From assembly GCA_003455945.1 (NCBI GenBank), contig DMPQ01000070.1, forward strand, positions 17,736 to 26,987: a stretch of 9,252 nt of DNA, given 5' to 3'. The notes beneath the pieces were generated by a model. It worked only from the letters and a program-made list of their open reading frames with translations, searched no databases and had not been told where the DNA came from. The stretch is from Planctomycetaceae bacterium. GTDB taxonomy: Bacteria; Planctomycetota; Planctomycetia; Pirellulales; Pirellulaceae. Positions 5,861 through 9,252 of the stretch are shown one piece after another. The number at the start of each line of letters is the position of its first letter. Position 1 is the stretch's first letter. The position numbers and the translations under genes are program-made.

Positions 5861-8314
5861 CTACTGCCGGAGATTCATCAGCTCGTCGAGGAGCGATTGG
5901 GCCGTATTGATGACTCGCGAGTTCCCTCGATACAGCGTCGAGGCGAGCACCAGGCTGATCAGATTGCGTCCGATGTTCGTGTTGCTCAGCTCCACGAAGC
6001 CGGACTGCAGCTTCCCCGCCCCGTCGACTCCCGGATTGAAGTACGAGATGCCGGAGTTGCTGCCGGCGACGTACATGTTGAGTCCCGACTGGACGAGCCC
6101 CGCCGGATTGGCGAACTTCGCCAACCGGATCTGGCCGAGATCCTTCGACGTGCCGTTGTCGAAGACTCCGGTGATCAGCCCGTTCTCGCCGACGACGAAA
6201 CTCGTCAGCACACCGGGTGCCGAGCCGTCCTGGCGAGAGACGGTCATCGTCGGCGATTCGGCCGCCAGCCCCGACATCCGACTGAAATCCAGCGTGAACT
6301 CCAGCGGGCTCATCGCCGGCGAGTTGCGACGCTCGATCGAGACGGTGTCGTTCGAGACCGCCAGATAGTTCCCTTCGCCGTCGAACGTGATCTGTCCCGT
6401 TCCGACAGCGACGTTCGAACCGTTGAGCGGATCGTTCGAACCCGACTCGGCGAACCAGCGATAGACGGTCGAGTTGCCGTCGATCCGTTCGAGCACGGTC
6501 GTGATCCGGACGTTGACCGGCACGCCGAGCGAATCGTAGGCGACGAAGTCGGCGACCGCTCCTTCGCCGCGAGCCTCCTGGACCGTGCCGAACGACAGGT
6601 TGGGGGCACTGATCGACTGGTCCTCGCCGACGATCGTGAATCCCGCCGCTCCGATCGACAGCGCGTTGACGTCACCGTTGTTCGAGACGAAGCGAAGCTT
6701 GCCGTCGACGATCGAACCGCCCGGAGTCAGCGCTCCGGTCTCGCCCGGAATCTGATTCAGACTGGTCGGAATCGGATTGAGCGAGTCGTCGGTCGGCTTG
6801 AAGATCCCCATCGCATCCTCCATGAACGCGATGAGTTCCTGGACCGTGGAGTTCTCGGTGATCACGAACTCCTTGCCATTGCCGAGCGACTTGTCCCCCT
6901 TGCGATGCGCGAAGGTCAGCGTCCCTTCGACGAACATGCTCTCGAACGTCTGACCGTCCCGCTTGACGACGTCCAACAGCAACGTGCTCGAACCGATGCG
7001 CGGCCCGTCGAGATCGATCAGCTGATTCGGCGGGGTCGACGTATCCGAAATCTCGGCGTCGCTACGACCGTCGGTGAACGCCTCGCCGGGGTCCGCCGCG
7101 CCGACCAGATAGAACGAGCTGCTGTCGCTCGACAGGTTCCGGTAGATCCGGATCTGATCGTAAGCGGGGAAGTTGTCGTCGGGACCGGGAGTCGGCGGAG
7201 TCGGCAGATCGGTCAGCTGGATCCGCCCGTTGACGACGTTGACCGGCCCCAGATAGGGCGTCGGTCGGCTCTCGGGCGATCCGCTCCGGTAGTACGTGAC
7301 CATGTAGGTGTAGCTGCCGGTGAGCGACGTCGTGTCGAGCGCCGTCGACGAAAGCGCGACCGAGTTGTCGTCGCTGTACGAACCTCCCGCCGCCGCCGTA
7401 TCGAGCAGGAAGAAGTCGGTGCCGCCGTTGGTCGTCCGATAGATCCGGACCGACGAATACTCGCCGGTCGCCGCGGGGAGGTTCCCGAGATCGATCGTGT
7501 TGTCGGCGAGCGTGTCACCGGCCGGTACGGTGACGGTGATCGGATCCGACGCCATGCTCTCGGTGCCGCTCGAATCGACGTACGCGAATCGATAGCGGTA
7601 GACCGCGCCTTCCGGGTGGCTGCCGCCGCCGTCGACGTGCGACACCGAAACGGCAGCCGACGAGGGGAGCGCCGCGACGCCGAGCGACGTACCGGTTGCC
7701 TCGGCCTGAGGAATCGAACCGTCGCCGAGTGTCGCGCTTTGGATCACCTCGGCGACATCCGCCAGATCGGCCGTCGGCGTCAACGTCCCCTGCATCACGA
7801 CGTTCTGAGTCGGCTGGGCGACCGCGGCTTGGCCGAGCGGAATCGCCAACGGCGTCAGCTCCGTCTCCTGGATCTCGAACCGATCGTTGACTCCGTAACC
7901 CAACAGTCGCTCGCCCGTCGGCGTCACCAGCTCGTTGTTGGCGTTGGTCGAGAAGATGCCGGCTCGGGTGTAGTATTGCGACCCGGCGCTTCCTTCGACG
8001 ATGAAGAAGCCGTCCCCCTGAATCGCCAGATGCGACGAACTGCCGCTGATCTCGATCGCCCCCTGAGTGAAGTCGGGAGTGATCGCGGCGACCTGCACGC
8101 CGAGACCGACCTGCCGCGGATTCGTTCCGCCGCTCGCCGCGTCGGGAGCCGATCCGACGCCGAACGTCTGCAGATACTGCGTCGCGAAGAAGACGTTCGA
8201 CTCCTTGAAGCCGACCGTCTGGGCATTCGCCAGATTGTTGCCGGCCACGTCGATCTTCGTCTCGGCCGCCGACATGCCGGTGACCGCGGTGATCATCGAG
8301 GATGCCAAACCCAT
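5861..8314 (-). CDS. flgE: Flagellar hook protein FlgE, enlarged (817 aa) with Fn3-like insertion
   Basis: FlgE polymerises into the hook, the universal joint between rod and filament. The N-terminal D0 segment has the rod/hook family signature AETKIDVAGNNLANAQTVGFK (residues about 17-37), followed by hook-type LAIQGDGFFIVEG (96-108) and YYTRAGIFSTNANNELV (114-130). The far end carries LGQIRLAKFANPAGLVQSG (726-744) and the C-terminal D0 helix with the block SGFVELSNTNI and the tail AQSLLDELMNL. At 817 residues it is about twice E. coli FlgE (402). Much of the excess lies around residues 210-435, with two fibronectin-III-like repeats, and a further beta-rich stretch precedes the conserved VADFVAYDSLGVPVNVRIT block (587-605). 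The start is ATG 8314 with a good ribosome binding site; the stop is TAG at 5861. There is no signal peptide, consistent with type III export. Confidence 0.95.
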   Translation of the reverse strand: MGLASSMITAVTGMSAAETKIDVAGNNLANAQTVGFKESNVFFATQYLQTFGVGSAPDAASGGTNPRQVGLGVQVAAITPDFTQGAIEISGSSSHLAIQGDGFFIVEGSAGSQYYTRAGIFSTNANNELVTPTGERLLGYGVNDRFEIQETELTPLAIPLGQAAVAQPTQNVVMQGTLTPTADLADVAEVIQSATLGDGSIPQAEATGTSLGVAALPSSAAVSVSHVDGGGSHPEGAVYRYRFAYVDSSGTESMASDPITVTVPAGDTLADNTIDLGNLPAATGEYSSVRIYRTTNGGTDFFLLDTAAAGGSYSDDNSVALSSTALDTTSLTGSYTYMVTYYRSGSPESRPTPYLGPVNVVNGRIQLTDLPTPPTPGPDDNFPAYDQIRIYRNLSSDSSSFYLVGAADPGEAFTDGRSDAEISDTSTPPNQLIDLDGPRIGSSTLLLDVVKRDGQTFESMFVEGTLTFAHRKGDKSLGNGKEFVITENSTVQELIAFMEDAMGIFKPTDDSLNPIPTSLNQIPGETGALTPGGSIVDGKLRFVSNNGDVNALSIGAAGFTIVGEDQSISAPNLSFGTVQEARGEGAVADFVAYDSLGVPVNVRITTVLERIDGNSTVYRWFAESGSNDPLNGSNVAVGTGQITFDGEGNYLAVSNDTVSIERRNSPAMSPLEFTLDFSRMSGLAAESPTMTVSRQDGSAPGVLTSFVVGENGLITGVFDNGTSKDLGQIRLAKFANPAGLVQSGLNMYVAGSNSGISYFNPGVDGAGKLQSGFVELSNTNIGRNLISLVLASTLYRGNSRVINTAQSLLDELMNLRQ
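7058..7600 (-). repeat. Two tandem fibronectin-III-like modules inside FlgE
   Basis: FlgE residues 239-318 and 335-419 follow the same scheme. Each opens with an alternating aromatic strand (YRYRFAYVDSSGTES versus YTYMVTYYRSGSPES), then an Ile-x-Leu strand before an LP-containing loop. Next come an IYR strand (SSVRIYRTTNGG versus DQIRIYRNLSSD), an aromatic/Leu strand (FFLLD versus FYLVG), and a closing aromatic-x-D strand (SYSDDNS versus AFTDGRSD). This is the pattern of Fn3-like beta sandwiches common in surface and virion proteins. The repeat was read by eye from the translation; no structure or profile search was possible. Confidence 0.7.
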
Positions 8315-8320
8315 CGTCTT

Positions 8321-8329
8321 CCCCTCCCT
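8321..8329 (-). promoter_or_regulatory. Shine-Dalgarno site of flgE
   Basis: The minus strand reads AGGGAGGGG, ending 6 nt before the ATG at 8314. This selects 8314 as the flgE start and excludes the open frame's extension to 8494, which would overlap flgD and add 60 Arg-rich residues unlike any hook protein N-terminus. Confidence 0.75.
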
Positions 8330-8334
8330 GGCTT

Positions 8335-8355
8335 CCGACTCGTCGCGCGAGTCGG
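8335..8355 (-). other. Stem-loop just upstream of the flgE ribosome binding site
   Basis: An exact 8-bp inverted repeat, CCGACTCG/CGAGTCGG, encloses a 5-nt loop. It ends 5 nt before the AGGGAGGGG ribosome binding site of flgE. A hairpin this close can protect the 5' end of a processed flgE message or affect initiation. No T-run follows it, so it is not a terminator. The role is inferred. Confidence 0.4.
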
Positions 8356-8381
8356 CTGCATGTCGTGTCTCGGCCGAGGCA

Positions 8382-8395
8382 GATGCCGCGGCATC
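8382..8395. other. 14-bp perfect palindrome in the flgD-flgE gap
   Basis: The sequence gatgccgcggcatc reads the same on both strands. A second perfect palindrome, ctcggccgag (8369-8378), lies 3 nt away. They sit 55-68 nt upstream of the flgE ATG, where a dimeric regulator could bind DNA or a structure could form in the transcript. No known operator was recognised. Confidence 0.35.
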
Positions 8396-8412
8396 CCGAT
8401 GTGCTGTCCGAA

Positions 8413-8440
8413 CGTCGAACCGACGGTGACGTCGGCGACG
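8413..8440 (-). other. Stem-loop directly downstream of flgD
   Basis: One base after the flgD stop codon the minus strand forms an inner stem CCGACG/CGTCGG around a TCAC loop. An outer CGTCG/CGACG pairing extends it to 11 bp, interrupted by a two-T bulge. No T-run follows, so it is not a classic intrinsic terminator. It could be an mRNA-stabilising or processing structure, or a weak terminator between the cap and hook genes; its function is inferred only. Confidence 0.45.
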
Positions 8441-8441
8441 C

Positions 8442-8867
8442 TCAGTCGGTGATCTGACGGAGCCGATCGACTCGGAAACTCCGATTGCCGACATAGACGC
8501 GGAGTTCCCGTTCGCTCCCGTCCGCCGTCGCCTCGAACGCGATCCGGTCGACCGTTCCGGTGACGTCCGCGTTCGCGTCGTCGACGCCGGTCACCGTCTT
8601 GCCGATCATTCCGGCCGCCATCGTCAGGTTCTGACCGGCGAGGACCTGATCGAGCGTCGACGTCAGCTTGTCGTTGGCGCCGATCTGCCGGATCTGCGTG
8701 ATCTGCTGCAGGAACTCGGCGTTGTCGGTCGGATCGAGAGGATCCTGATTCTGCAACTCGGTGATCATCAGCATCAGAAAGTCGTCGGTGTTCACTTCCG
8801 CGAACGCCGAGGACGCTTGCCCCGTTCTCGATGACGATGCACCGATGCCCGAACTGATCGCAGCCAT
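8442..8867 (-). CDS. flgD: Flagellar hook assembly scaffold/cap protein FlgD, short form
   Basis: FlgD caps the growing hook and is needed for FlgE subunits to polymerise outside the cell. The 141-residue protein has the diagnostic N-terminal block DFLMLMITELQNQDPLDP, followed by a Gln/Ile-rich helix (residues about 50-75) and a small beta-rich end with a Met-Ile-Gly-Lys-Thr-Val segment. It has no N-terminal signal peptide, as expected for a substrate of the flagellar type III exporter. Its length is near that of Bacillus FlgD and much shorter than the roughly 230 residues in E. coli, so the separate Fn3-like C-terminal domain of the long form is missing. The ATG at 8867 was chosen because AAGGAGG lies 6 nt upstream; an in-frame TTG at 8888 has no such signal. 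It ends 127 nt before flgE. Confidence 0.93.
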   Translation of the reverse strand: MAAISSGIGASSSRTGQASSAFAEVNTDDFLMLMITELQNQDPLDPTDNAEFLQQITQIRQIGANDKLTSTLDQVLAGQNLTMAAGMIGKTVTGVDDANADVTGTVDRIAFEATADGSERELRVYVGNRSFRVDRLRQITD

Positions 8868-8873
8868 TCTCGG

Positions 8874-8880
8874 CCTCCTT
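8874..8880 (-). promoter_or_regulatory. Strong Shine-Dalgarno site of flgD
   Basis: AAGGAGG on the minus strand, 6 nt before the ATG at 8867. It decides the flgD start against the longer TTG-initiated frame beginning at 8888. Confidence 0.8.
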
Positions 8881-8938
8881 GCCGTCAACCACGCCGAACG
8901 GCAGCGCGACCGTCGGCCGCCTGCGCGTTTCGCGTCCG

Positions 8939-9252
8939 CTAGATCGTCACGTCGATTCCGCGTCCGTCGGCTCCGCCGAACGGTCTGCAGACGACTCGCT
9001 CTCCGTCCCGATTCGTTTCGCTCGTCGGCAGGGATCGTCGTCGGGACGCTCCGTCGTCACCCGAACGCTCCTCACGAGGTGATCCGCCGTCTCCGGGCGT
9101 TTCGCGAAACAGATCGACATCGAACTGCTCGATCGATATGCCGCGCTCGGCGAGTCGTTCGCGCAGAACCGGCAGCTGTTCGAGAATCAGCTGTCGAGCC
9201 GCTTCGGTTTCGGTTTCGACGCGCGCCGCCAGCTTGTCGCCGTCCAGACGGA
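8939..9252 (-). CDS. fliK: Flagellar hook-length control protein FliK, C-terminal part (5' end outside window)
   Basis: The frame is open from the right edge of the window to a TAG at 8939-8941, giving the last 103 or so residues of a protein. It reads ARVETETEAARQLILEQLPVLRERLAERGISIEQFDVDL and then a polar, Arg/Ser/Asp-rich tail ending GRGIDVTI. The segment with alternating Leu and the sequence LPVLRERLAERGISI is the typical helix-strand pattern of the FliK C-terminal domain (Flg_hook family). In known systems this domain contacts FlhB to switch export from hook to filament substrates once the hook is complete. The position directly upstream of flgD and flgE supports the call, since fliK-flgD-flgE is a common order. 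About 71 nt separate it from flgD. The N-terminal ruler region cannot be seen. The family call rests on this one domain and on context. Confidence 0.82.
   Translation of the reverse strand, partial: RLDGDKLAARVETETEAARQLILEQLPVLRERLAERGISIEQFDVDLFRETPGDGGSPREERSGDDGASRRRSLPTSETNRDGERVVCRPFGGADGRGIDVTI

Noticed and set aside
5897..8452. Long plus-strand open frame (851 codons) opposite flgE
   Set aside because: It mirrors flgE almost exactly, is Arg/Asp/Val-rich without domains, and arises because GC-rich codon choice in flgE avoids stop complements. flgE has clear family signatures.
8315..8494. Extension of flgE to a start at 8494
   Set aside because: It would overlap flgD and add 60 unrelated residues, while ATG 8314 has an excellent ribosome binding site and the normal hook N-terminus.
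1..9252. CRISPR arrays, tRNA/rRNA genes, insertion sequences or prophage genes
   Set aside because: No spaced direct repeats, tRNA-like cloverleaf, transposase or phage gene was seen. Nearly all of the sequence is accounted for by flagellar genes.

Overview
The window is a densely packed, strictly one-directional flagellar gene cluster read entirely on the minus strand. In transcription order (right to left) it holds fliK (3' end only), flgD, flgE, flbD, motA, motB, fliL, fliN, fliO, fliP, fliQ and fliR (5' end only). The base composition is clearly GC-rich. Gene order, a very large hook protein and long arginine-rich extensions ahead of the signal segments of FliO and FliP fit a member of the Planctomycetota or a related high-GC, deep-branching lineage. 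That taxonomic call is an inference, because no marker gene for classification is present.

Right part (about 5861-9252), hook construction: the C-terminal hook-length-control domain of FliK, a short hook-cap scaffold FlgD, and an 817-residue FlgE that carries two extra fibronectin-III-like modules. Middle part (about 3980-5717), motor power: FlbD, then the stator pair MotA/MotB. Left part (1-3646), stator/switch and export: FliL, the switch protein FliN, and the membrane export-gate proteins FliO, FliP, FliQ and FliR. FliR starts inside the FliQ stop codon and continues out of the window.

Most junctions are short or overlapping (fliO/fliP by GTGA, fliQ/fliR by ATGA, motA/motB 1 nt apart), which implies polycistronic transcription and translational coupling. 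Three junctions are longer: flgD-flgE (127 nt, rich in palindromes), flgE-flbD (143 nt) and motB-fliL (333 nt, with a G-quadruplex-type G-tract and a GC hairpin). No convincing sigma-54, sigma-28 or sigma-70 promoter could be read in these gaps.

No wholly new system is visible. The points worth a second look are: fliM is missing from its usual place while FliN carries two tandem copies of the FliM-type N-terminal EIDALL-like motif; FlgE has a tandem Fn3-like insertion beside a short FlgD; MotB has Ser where the OmpA-like domain normally has the peptidoglycan-binding Asp; FliP has a 15-bp tandem-repeat-encoded Arg/Ser/Asp N-terminus; and several intergenic RNA/DNA structures are unexplained.
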